Assembly: GCF_000585335.1 (NCBI RefSeq)
Contig: NZ_KK073872.1
Location: forward strand, 502,001 to 566,000
Origin: Cloacibacillus evryensis DSM 19522
Lineage (GTDB): Bacteria; Synergistota; Synergistia; Synergistales; Synergistaceae
DNA: 64,000 nucleotides
Direction: 5' to 3'
Part shown: positions 41,606 through 48,293 of the stretch, in pieces
How positions within the stretch are numbered: position 1 is the first letter of the stretch
How the letters are laid out: each line of letters opens with the position of its first letter
Notes under the pieces: generated by a model
Seen by the model: only the letters and a program-made list of their open reading frames with translations
What the model was told of the DNA's origin: nothing
Databases searched by the model: none
Program-made: the position numbers and the translations under genes

Positions 41606-42089
41606 TAAGGTCATTTTGTCCGGGAATATCGTTCGCGCTGCCGACGTCCGCATGACGGCCGGCGGGCAGAAGTCGGCCCGTTTTACGCTTGCGGTGGGGC
41701 GGTCGTGGAAGGATAAGGCGACGGGAGAGAAGCGGGAGCGCGCGGATTTTATCTCTTGCGTCGCATGGGGCCCCACTGCTGATTTAATCGAGAAGTATAC
41801 GGACAAGGGCAAGTCCCTGCTGCTGGAAGGCCGCATTTCGGTGCGGGATTTTGACGACGTAAAGAGTGGTACCCACAGATGGGTGACGGAGGTTATTGTC
41901 ACGGAGGTGGTGCTTCAGGGAGGTGCCGCCGGAAGGGACTCTAACAGCGCCCATGACGGTTATGGCGACGCCCGCCCTGGCGGCCCTCGTGATTTGGGGT
42001 ATGACAAGCCCGATCTCTTCGAGGATGATTTCCCGATAGATTTTAGCGAGCTCGGCGGCGGCTCGGATGAGATTGAGATTCCGTTTTAG
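41589..42089 (+). CDS. ssb: Single-stranded DNA-binding protein
   Basis: 166 residues: an OB fold (NKVILSGNIVRAADVRMTAG, RADFISCVAWGPTADLIEKY), a Gly/Asp-rich linker and the acidic tip EIEIPF that recruits replication partners. It lies within the phage replication and modification module. Confidence 0.93.
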   Translation: MSRGYNKVILSGNIVRAADVRMTAGGQKSARFTLAVGRSWKDKATGEKRERADFISCVAWGPTADLIEKYTDKGKSLLLEGRISVRDFDDVKSGTHRWVTEVIVTEVVLQGGAAGRDSNSAHDGYGDARPGGPRDLGYDKPDLFEDDFPIDFSELGGGSDEIEIPF

Positions 42090-42098
42090 GCTTATGGT

Positions 42099-42863
42099 AT
42101 GGATGTTACGCTTGAACGGAGCACATGCGAGCTTTACCGGACTATATATGCCGATCCTCCGTGGATGGAGCGCGGCGGCGGAAAGATTAAACGTGGAGCT
42201 GACAGGCATTATGCCCTTATGAAGACCACGGAGATAGCTTCTTTTCTGCATGACACGGGGCTGGAAAGTTTTATCGCACCCAACGCACATCTTTATCTTT
42301 GGGTGACGAATAATTTTTTGACGGACGGTTTTCGCGTCATGGATGCTTGGGGTTTCAGTTTTAAGACAGTCATCACTTGGTGCAAGGAAGGGAATATAGG
42401 TCTTGGGCAATATTTCCGAGGCCGCACGGAGCATTGTCTTTTCGGGGTGCGCGGGATGCTTCCGTATAAGGTTAAGGACGGCAAACGGCAACAGGGCGTT
42501 ACCGGATTTACAGCGCCGCGCGGAAAGCACAGCGAGAAGCCTCTTTTTATGCGGAGGATGGTCGAAAAGGTTTCGTATCCGCCGTATTTGGAGCTTTTCG
42601 CGCGGCAGCGGTTCGAGGGATGGGATTGTTATGGCACAAAGGAGTGGTGTGAGATGAGATGTGTGGACGACTGCGAGTTTTGCGCCGGTATCGACTGGAG
42701 CGGGAGGAGTCCCGCGGTCGAATGTACCTGCAGCGGCTGCGAGGGGCGGAGTATCGATCCGTTTGCGTATTGTTATTTCGGAAAGAAGAGGTCGGTTGAA
42801 GAGGTAAGGCCGGTAGATCCCCGTCAGAGCAGCCTTTTTGATTCGCAGGGGGCGCTTTTTTGA
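42099..42863 (+). CDS. MT-A70-family DNA N6-adenine methyltransferase
   Basis: 254 residues with TIYADPPW (DPPW at 19-22), HLYLWVTNNFL and the KHSEKP segment of MT-A70 enzymes. A C-terminal Cys-rich extension (CVDDCEFCAG, CTCSGCEG) may bind zinc. Third methylase of the module. Confidence 0.88.
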   Translation: MDVTLERSTCELYRTIYADPPWMERGGGKIKRGADRHYALMKTTEIASFLHDTGLESFIAPNAHLYLWVTNNFLTDGFRVMDAWGFSFKTVITWCKEGNIGLGQYFRGRTEHCLFGVRGMLPYKVKDGKRQQGVTGFTAPRGKHSEKPLFMRRMVEKVSYPPYLELFARQRFEGWDCYGTKEWCEMRCVDDCEFCAGIDWSGRSPAVECTCSGCEGRSIDPFAYCYFGKKRSVEEVRPVDPRQSSLFDSQGALF

Positions 42864-43249
42864 TGGCGTCCTCTGTCGCCTTGCCGGTGCCGAAGGAGCA
42901 CGAGGAACAGAAGGCTTTTATGACGCTGGCCGAGTGTCTGCTGCCGTCGGAGTTTCGTCCGCTGCTGTGGGCGACGCCTAACGCCGCGAAGAGAAGTCCA
43001 AAGACAGCTTCGATTATGCTTGCGGAGGGGCTTAAGAGCGGGGTGCCTGACCTGTTTCTCGCCATTCCCTGCGGCGGCAAGGCAGGGCTGTTTATTGAGA
43101 TGAAGCGGCGGCGCGGCGGGACTGTCTCCGCAGAGCAGAAGGCTTATTTGGCGCTACTGCGTAAAATGGGATACAGGGCCGAGGTCTGCCGCGGGTGCGA
43201 TGAGGCGCTGGCGGTGTTTAAGGATTATCTGGGTATTTCTGACGGATAG
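42863..43249 (+). CDS. VRR-NUC domain nuclease
   Basis: 128 residues with the VRR-NUC core: WATPNA, GVPDLFLA, GLFIEMKR and SAEQKAYLALLRKMGYRAEV. Stand-alone VRR-NUC proteins are common in phages and may resolve branched DNA. ATG overlaps the upstream stop (TGATG). Confidence 0.9.
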   Translation: MASSVALPVPKEHEEQKAFMTLAECLLPSEFRPLLWATPNAAKRSPKTASIMLAEGLKSGVPDLFLAIPCGGKAGLFIEMKRRRGGTVSAEQKAYLALLRKMGYRAEVCRGCDEALAVFKDYLGISDG

Positions 43250-43266
43250 GAGGAGGTGGCGTAGAA

Positions 43267-43422
43267 ATGAGTAACATGCTGATATACCTGCTGGCCTGGC
43301 TGTGTGTTAATGCGCTGCTGTACCTTTTTGCAATATGGAAAGAGGCTGGGGTTCTGGAATATGTGGCTATTTTTGTTTTTATGATCACGTCTGTCCCGTG
43401 GAAACAATGGCCGCAGTTTTAA
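43267..43422 (+). CDS. 51-residue small membrane protein
   Basis: Two hydrophobic helices (MLIYLLAWLCVNALLYLF and YVAIFVFMITSV). GGAGGAGG lies upstream. Function unknown. Confidence 0.5.
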   Translation: MSNMLIYLLAWLCVNALLYLFAIWKEAGVLEYVAIFVFMITSVPWKQWPQF

Positions 43423-43452
43423 CCGAAAATTTTTAAGAAGGAGCTGAGGCCC

Positions 43453-43956
43453 TTGTCCAGAAAGGTGAGCTATATACCCAAAGAGGTGTTGCGGATAGAG
43501 GATATAATCTGGCTGTTTGCGGAGTATTGTCCCACTGGGCTTGCTTGCTTTTTTGGAGAGGCAGAGTTTCCTGCGGCGGAAGAGCTGTCGTCAATGGTAG
43601 CGGCGAGGTATACGCCAGCGGCTGATGTTGGGCGTATTGATGGCGGACAAAGCACACCACAACAACAGATCGTAGTGGAATCTGCGCTTTCGGTGAAAGA
43701 TATTCTCGATTCTGTTGGCGGTCTTGAAATGGTGCGAAAAGTGTTCATCCTATACGGCGCCGAGAAGCCGGATAAGGCACGCATACTGAAAGAGATGTCT
43801 TTTATCGGCAGGAGCTTTCGATATCCGTCAGCAGAAGAGTTCGCGTACAGGAATCACATGAGCCCGCGGCAATTTTATCGCTGCAAGGAGAGCTCTATTC
43901 GGCAGATCGCCTGGGAGATTTACCGCAGGGCAACGCTTTCCGGATTCTGCGCATAA
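43453..43956 (+). CDS. Hypothetical phage protein, possible late regulator
   Basis: 167 residues from TTG 43453 (AAGGAG upstream). The C-terminal third (YPSAEEFAYRNHMSPRQFYR then CKESSIRQIAWEIYRR) looks like a helix-turn-helix. As the last gene before the terminator and the late operon it is placed like phage late-transcription regulators such as ArpU/RinA. That role is inferred. Confidence 0.6.
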   Translation: MSRKVSYIPKEVLRIEDIIWLFAEYCPTGLACFFGEAEFPAAEELSSMVAARYTPAADVGRIDGGQSTPQQQIVVESALSVKDILDSVGGLEMVRKVFILYGAEKPDKARILKEMSFIGRSFRYPSAEEFAYRNHMSPRQFYRCKESSIRQIAWEIYRRATLSGFCA

Positions 43957-43962
43957 AAATAG

Positions 43963-44069
43963 TGTCGCAAATCCTGTCACAAAAAGAGGCAGAGTTTTTG
44001 TCGCAAAAGATGACAGAGACAAAACAGGTTACACATAGTATCCTGTTAGTGTGGAAATTTTGACGCAAC
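43963..44069 (+). repeat. TGTCGCAAA direct repeats before the terminase
   Basis: TGTCGCAAA at 43963-43971 and 43999-44007, TGTCACAAA at 43975-43983 and a weaker TGACGCAAC at 44061-44069 lie within about 110 bp. They may be binding sites for a late regulator or for terminase. Confidence 0.55.
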
Positions 44070-44090
44070 TGTAGAAACATGAACTAAGGA

Positions 44091-44140
44091 GCCCTCTCTT
44101 GCCATGGCAAATGGAAAAGTGAGGGCAAGTTTATTTATTT
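44091..44140 (+). terminator. Probable early-operon terminator
   Basis: GCCCTC (44091-44096) pairs with GAGGGC (44121-44126); the inner part contains TTGCCATGGCAA. A T-rich tail GTTTATTTATTTTT follows. It separates early and late genes. Confidence 0.65.
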
Positions 44141-44407
44141 TTGTCGAACCAATATAGCGTAGATAAAAGCCAAGCTATGTTGTTGATGGCATCTCTAATT
44201 TCTGGGGATAGAAATGGAATATTTAAAAGGGAAAAGAAACCCCAAAATATAAATATAAATGATATTATTAGGTCCTTTTTAGATATGTTAACCCCTCCTT
44301 TTAAAATGTGGAAGAAAAGCCTCCTACTATTAACTTGTGTTGTTTTTTTGAATTTTGTTGAAAAACAAAAGGCAACTTTTTTAATATATGAATTAGCTTT
44401 TTACTAA
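44141..44407 (+). CDS. AT-rich doubtful reading frame
   Basis: A possible 88-residue product (Lys/Asn-rich middle, hydrophobic KKSLLLLTCVVFLNF) from a TTG without a visible ribosome binding site. Base composition is far more AT-rich than the surroundings. It could be a recent insertion, or simply the AT-rich late promoter region without a gene. Confidence 0.2.
   Translation: MSNQYSVDKSQAMLLMASLISGDRNGIFKREKKPQNININDIIRSFLDMLTPPFKMWKKSLLLLTCVVFLNFVEKQKATFLIYELAFY
44358..44387 (+). promoter_or_regulatory. Candidate late promoter
   Basis: TTGAAA (44358-44363), 17-18 bp, then TTAATA/TAATAT (44381-44387) lie in the AT-rich gap about 90 bp before the terminase small subunit gene. Confidence 0.4.
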
Positions 44408-44473
44408 ACAACGCACATTAACAATCTCTGCTATGTGGGAGCTTTTATCGGTTCGAGCGTAGGAGGGGAGGGG

Positions 44474-45103
44474 ATGCCAGAGGAGGTGAACCTTGTGAGG
44501 GGGAAAAAACTGACGCCGAAGCAGGCCCGCTTTGTCGAAGAGTACCTGGTTGATCTCAATGCCACCAATGCCGCTAAAAGAGCAGGTTACGCCGCGAAAA
44601 CCTCATATTCCATCGGACAGCGCCTGTTGAAAAATGTTGAAGTACAAAACGCTATCAACGTAGCGCAAAGACGGCGCTCGATCCGTACTGAAATTAGTCA
44701 GGACGCCGTGATTAAGGAGATTGCCAAGATTGCTTTTGGCGATCCGCGAGCTGTGATGAGTTGGGGGCCTGACGGGGTGAAGCTCAAGGACAGCAAAGAA
44801 ATCTCCGATGACGCAGCGGCATTTGTTGCGGAGGTATCCGAATCGACTACGGAGAGTGGTGGTAGTCTGCGGCTTAAAACGAACGACAAGCTCAAGGCGC
44901 TTGAATTACTGGGGAAGCATTTTGGCATGTTCAAGGAGCAACAGCCTGTCCAACAGAGTACAAATAACCTGATTTTCGCTGACTCAAATGCTCTGATTTA
45001 TCAGGCCGTGCTGGATACAGTGCGCGACACGGCCCGGGCTGTGCGCGAGGGGGCCGTTCTTAGTGGTGATCCCGTCCGAGAGGGCGATATAACGGAGGTA
45101 TGA
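44474..45103 (+). CDS. terS: Terminase small subunit
   Basis: 209 residues. The N-terminal HTH region (LTPKQARFVEEYLVDLNATN, AAKRAGYAAKTSYSIGQRLL) and FGDPRAVMSWG are typical of the Terminase_2 type. It recognises phage DNA and recruits the large subunit for packaging. A very strong GGAGGGGAGGGG lies before ATG 44474. Confidence 0.9.
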   Translation: MPEEVNLVRGKKLTPKQARFVEEYLVDLNATNAAKRAGYAAKTSYSIGQRLLKNVEVQNAINVAQRRRSIRTEISQDAVIKEIAKIAFGDPRAVMSWGPDGVKLKDSKEISDDAAAFVAEVSESTTESGGSLRLKTNDKLKALELLGKHFGMFKEQQPVQQSTNNLIFADSNALIYQAVLDTVRDTARAVREGAVLSGDPVREGDITEV

Positions 45104-45106
45104 ACA

Positions 45107-45493
45107 ATGAAGAGGTTGAGGGCGGTACCGACGACGGTTCGGTTTTTTAGGGATAAGGATAGACGCTGTGTCCGTGTCGATTTTAGAGGTCATGCGATTG
45201 CGGATGTCTCTACTAAATACGAGGAGGATGCGCTGCTAGACGGAGTGTGTGCCTGTGCCGGTGTTTCGCTGCTGAGCAGTTTTATGGAGATACTTGTCAT
45301 GTTAGGGGGCGCTGAACGGTATGAGGTGAGATCTTTCAACGACGGACCGGAGGAGGTTCCGGTGAAGTCTTTTAGGTGGGAGGCGGACGCGGAAGCTATG
45401 CAGATCCCTGTTGAAGCGCTTTACCGGACGGTACAGGCGTTGTCGGTAGAGTTCTATCCTTTTGTGCATGTCCAGGATGTTTTGGGCGTTTAG
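45107..45493 (+). CDS. Prp-like (YsxB family) cysteine protease, divergent
   Basis: 128 residues. RVDFRGHA (His29) and DGVCACAGVSLLSSFMEIL (Cys48) copy the two catalytic motifs of Prp, with about six extra residues between them compared with the canonical member at 50655-51032. The C-terminal VEFYPFVHVQDV also fits. It sits after terS. It may be a second protease or a regulator of the first; activity is uncertain. Confidence 0.6.
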   Translation: MKRLRAVPTTVRFFRDKDRRCVRVDFRGHAIADVSTKYEEDALLDGVCACAGVSLLSSFMEILVMLGGAERYEVRSFNDGPEEVPVKSFRWEADAEAMQIPVEALYRTVQALSVEFYPFVHVQDVLGV

Positions 45494-45523
45494 CGTTGTT
45501 TTGTTTGGAGGAGGTTGCGAGGC

Positions 45524-46027
45524 ATGTGTAAGTATGTAAAGAGACCGGTGGTAGTTGAGGCTGTCAAGTTTGAGGACAGCACAGAGTGTTTTGATAAGCT
45601 GCAGGCGCTGGGACTTGATCCTGTGCGCGTTAATTACGCCGATAAGGATAATCCGGTGATCAAGATCGATACGCTGGAAGGTGAAATGACAGGGCAAGTC
45701 GGCGATTACGTTATCCGCGGCGTGAACGGTGAATTTTACCCCTGCAAACCAGATATTTTTGAAAAGACGTATGCAAAAGAGGGCTCGTATCCTACGAAAC
45801 ATCTTTCTTTTGGGGCGGCATTTGATTACCTCAAAATCGGCAACGTGGATTACATGCGCCTTCCGCAGTGGAAAGAGGATGTGAAGATAAGAATCCAGCG
45901 CCCGGATGAAAACTCGAAAATGAGGGCGCCATATCTCTATGTTGAATCCCGTTTCGGGCGTGTGCCGTGGAAGGAAACGATGATCGAGCTGTTTTCGGAT
46001 GAATGGGAGGTCGGGTTTGATGAATAG
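45524..46027 (+). CDS. Fusion of a common phage N-terminal domain with a Tad2-like (DUF2829) domain
   Basis: 167 residues; GGAGGAGG at 45507-45514 sets ATG 45524. Residues 1-83 resemble the widespread phage domain with VGDYVIRGVNGEFYPCKPDI. Residues 93-165 match DUF2829: LSFGAAFDYLKIGN, MRLPQW, MRAPYLYVE and GRVPWKETMIELFSDEWEVG. Thoeris anti-defence protein Tad2 belongs to this family and sequesters the cyclic nucleotide signal of Thoeris. Anti-defence activity here is inferred. It lies oddly between terminase subunit genes. Confidence 0.72.
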   Translation: MCKYVKRPVVVEAVKFEDSTECFDKLQALGLDPVRVNYADKDNPVIKIDTLEGEMTGQVGDYVIRGVNGEFYPCKPDIFEKTYAKEGSYPTKHLSFGAAFDYLKIGNVDYMRLPQWKEDVKIRIQRPDENSKMRAPYLYVESRFGRVPWKETMIELFSDEWEVGFDE

Positions 46028-46232
46028 CGTAGACCAAATTATCGAGGCTTATAAGCGTGGGCTGGAGGATGGACGGCGCGGTAGTGACAACAAGAGACCG
46101 GCAGATCCTTATGGCGGGTGGATACGTCGTCAACAGTCTGGAAATTCTACCGGCAATTCTCCGGTAAATACGCCTATGGTCACTTGTGAGTTGGAGCGGC
46201 AGACGCCTTCGTGTTCCGGGGATGTGCGATAA
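46020..46232 (+). CDS. Small hypothetical phage protein
   Basis: 70 residues (MNSVDQIIEAYKRGLEDGRR then a polar tail), starting eight bases inside the upstream gene. No family recognised. Confidence 0.55.
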   Translation: MNSVDQIIEAYKRGLEDGRRGSDNKRPADPYGGWIRRQQSGNSTGNSPVNTPMVTCELERQTPSCSGDVR

Positions 46233-46266
46233 AAAAAGGTTCATTGAAGGCTAGGAGGTGTCCGCA

Positions 46267-48276
46267 TTGAATGATGTGTCTGATGTGGAGGCCGTCCGCC
46301 GGATGGCGGAGGATGAGACGCGGTGCGCATCATCGTTGGTGGCATTTCGGAAACAGTACCTGGCAGCACCCGATGATGTAGATGCGGCCCCATTTCATGA
46401 GGAGTGGAGCCGCCTTTTGTTGTATGGCCGCGAGCATGAGGCAATAGAAGGCTATCGTTCTTCGGCGAAGGATCAGTATGTTTTTCAGGCGTATATTATG
46501 TATTGCCTCAAGTATCCCACTTATGAACGGAGCTATATCGTCATTATCTGCGCCACGGCGGAGATGGCGGCGCGGAAGCTGTTGGCGATCACGCGCCGCT
46601 TCCAGGCCCCGGACTGTGCCTCGATGCGTGTTCATCTGGAGAAGGTCGTCGAGGATTCCGGCAAGGCTTTTCAGGCGCTGTATCGTGACGGCATGCAGGT
46701 CAGGGTTGAGGCGTTCGGCAAAGGCGGCGCTATTCGCGGCCTCGTCTGGGGGGCGAAGCGCCCGGATATTATCATCATCAATGATCCGCAGGATCTAGAA
46801 GACATGAACAGCCCGGCCACGATGGAGAAGGATTGGGATTGGTTCACATCGGACGTTATTTTCCTTGGGAACAGCACGCGGATTTTTCTCATCGGCAACA
46901 ATCTTGGTGCGCTCTGTATTATTGAGCGTGTCTTTCAGTTTGCCAGGCAGCTTAATTTCGACTGCCGCCGGTATCCCGTCCTGGACAAAAATGACCGCAG
47001 CACCTGGCCGCAGAAGGACCCCACGGAGAAGATGGTCGCCGAGCGGGAATCGTTCCGCGCTCTGGGTAAGATCGATTCCTGGATGCGCGAGAAGATGTGT
47101 CAGGTGATGGCGCCGGAGTCGAGGCCGTTGAAGCCGGAGCTGTACGGCTATTACGACCCGTTTCAGCTGGATTTGTCGGGCAGCGTTGTTAAGATTGTGC
47201 TGGACCCAGCGATCAGCGAAAAAAAGGATTCTGACGAGTCGGTTATCACGGCCTGCGCGATTCGTGACGACGGGCATAAGGATATTTTGGAGATGGACGT
47301 TGACCGGCGTAATCCGTATAAGATCGTGGACGCGCTTTTCCGCATGGTGGCGCGCTGGAATCCCGTAATGGTTGGCGTGGAGGCGATCGCCTATCAGGAG
47401 ATGTTGGCGCAGGAGATTGAGCGGCAGCAGATCAAGAGAGGTATATATTTTAACGTTGTGCGTGTGCGCGGTATGCGCGGCCGCGCGAAGACGTCGAAGG
47501 AGCAGAAGATCCGTATGCGCCTGCAGCCGCAGATGGCCGTGGGGGCGATTCGGCTGCCCTCCGGTGCTGGCTGGGTACCTAAGCTGCTGCAGCAGACACA
47601 GGAGTTCCCTTATGGTGCCCACGACGATATGTTGGATACGCTCGCCATGCTGGACGACGTGCGCGAGGATATTCTTGTGCCGAATTTCGACCAGGCCGCC
47701 TGTGTCTGCGGCGAGTTTCCGCTTCCAAAGAACTGGCCGTTCTGGTGCTCTATTGTGGCCGACGTCACGGGCGAGTGCGTGATGCTTTTCATGTCCTGTT
47801 CGCCGGAGGGCAGGCTTTTTATCACGGATCAGATTTTTATACGCGGCACCCCCGAGGCGTTGTACCGCCGTTATCTGGGGGTGATGGGATCTCGGCAGCC
47901 GTTGATGACGGTAGCGCCGGCGGTGATGTTCAAGGATACGCCGGTTTCCCGCGAGGTGTGGGCGGACAGTTACCGCGGCGCGGGGTTCAGGCTGTCGAGT
48001 GCGCCGGATGATTACGCGTCGATGTTGACGCATTTGAATCAGTCGTTCGCCGTCCCCTATGCCGGGTCGCCGCCGCATTTGCAGATTTTCCCGCGGTGCA
48101 AACGGCTGATTTGGGAGCTGTATCACGCGGTCTCCGGCGAGCAAAAGCAGCCCGACCGTAAGAGTATTCAGGCGCTTATGCTGCTGCTTTCGTGCGGACC
48201 GAAGTGGCGCGATATGGCCACGATGCCGCTGCGAAGCGGACGTGCGGTGAATTATCCGCCGCGCGACGTGCCGTAG
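46267..48276 (+). CDS. terL: Terminase large subunit
   Basis: 669 residues from TTG 46267 (AGGAGG at 46252-46257). The N-terminal part is an ATPase-like domain without a textbook Walker A (IVIICATAEMAARKLL) but with IIIINDPQDLED as Walker B-like strand. The nuclease domain shows VKIVLDPAISEKKDSDESV, GVEAIAY and HDDMLDTLAML. About 200 further C-terminal residues are unusual. It cuts and pumps DNA into proheads. Confidence 0.88.
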   Translation: MNDVSDVEAVRRMAEDETRCASSLVAFRKQYLAAPDDVDAAPFHEEWSRLLLYGREHEAIEGYRSSAKDQYVFQAYIMYCLKYPTYERSYIVIICATAEMAARKLLAITRRFQAPDCASMRVHLEKVVEDSGKAFQALYRDGMQVRVEAFGKGGAIRGLVWGAKRPDIIIINDPQDLEDMNSPATMEKDWDWFTSDVIFLGNSTRIFLIGNNLGALCIIERVFQFARQLNFDCRRYPVLDKNDRSTWPQKDPTEKMVAERESFRALGKIDSWMREKMCQVMAPESRPLKPELYGYYDPFQLDLSGSVVKIVLDPAISEKKDSDESVITACAIRDDGHKDILEMDVDRRNPYKIVDALFRMVARWNPVMVGVEAIAYQEMLAQEIERQQIKRGIYFNVVRVRGMRGRAKTSKEQKIRMRLQPQMAVGAIRLPSGAGWVPKLLQQTQEFPYGAHDDMLDTLAMLDDVREDILVPNFDQAACVCGEFPLPKNWPFWCSIVADVTGECVMLFMSCSPEGRLFITDQIFIRGTPEALYRRYLGVMGSRQPLMTVAPAVMFKDTPVSREVWADSYRGAGFRLSSAPDDYASMLTHLNQSFAVPYAGSPPHLQIFPRCKRLIWELYHAVSGEQKQPDRKSIQALMLLLSCGPKWRDMATMPLRSGRAVNYPPRDVP

Positions 48277-48293
48277 AAAGGATGTGAGGTTTT

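Noticed and set aside
38923-43249. Restriction-modification system
   Set aside because: Methylases have no adjacent restriction endonuclease; VRR-NUC and the PD-(D/E)XK protein fit phage recombination better.
46795-48144. Reverse frame of 449 residues within terL
   Set aside because: Shadow of the terminase frame; Arg/His/Leu-rich composition typical of antisense reading.
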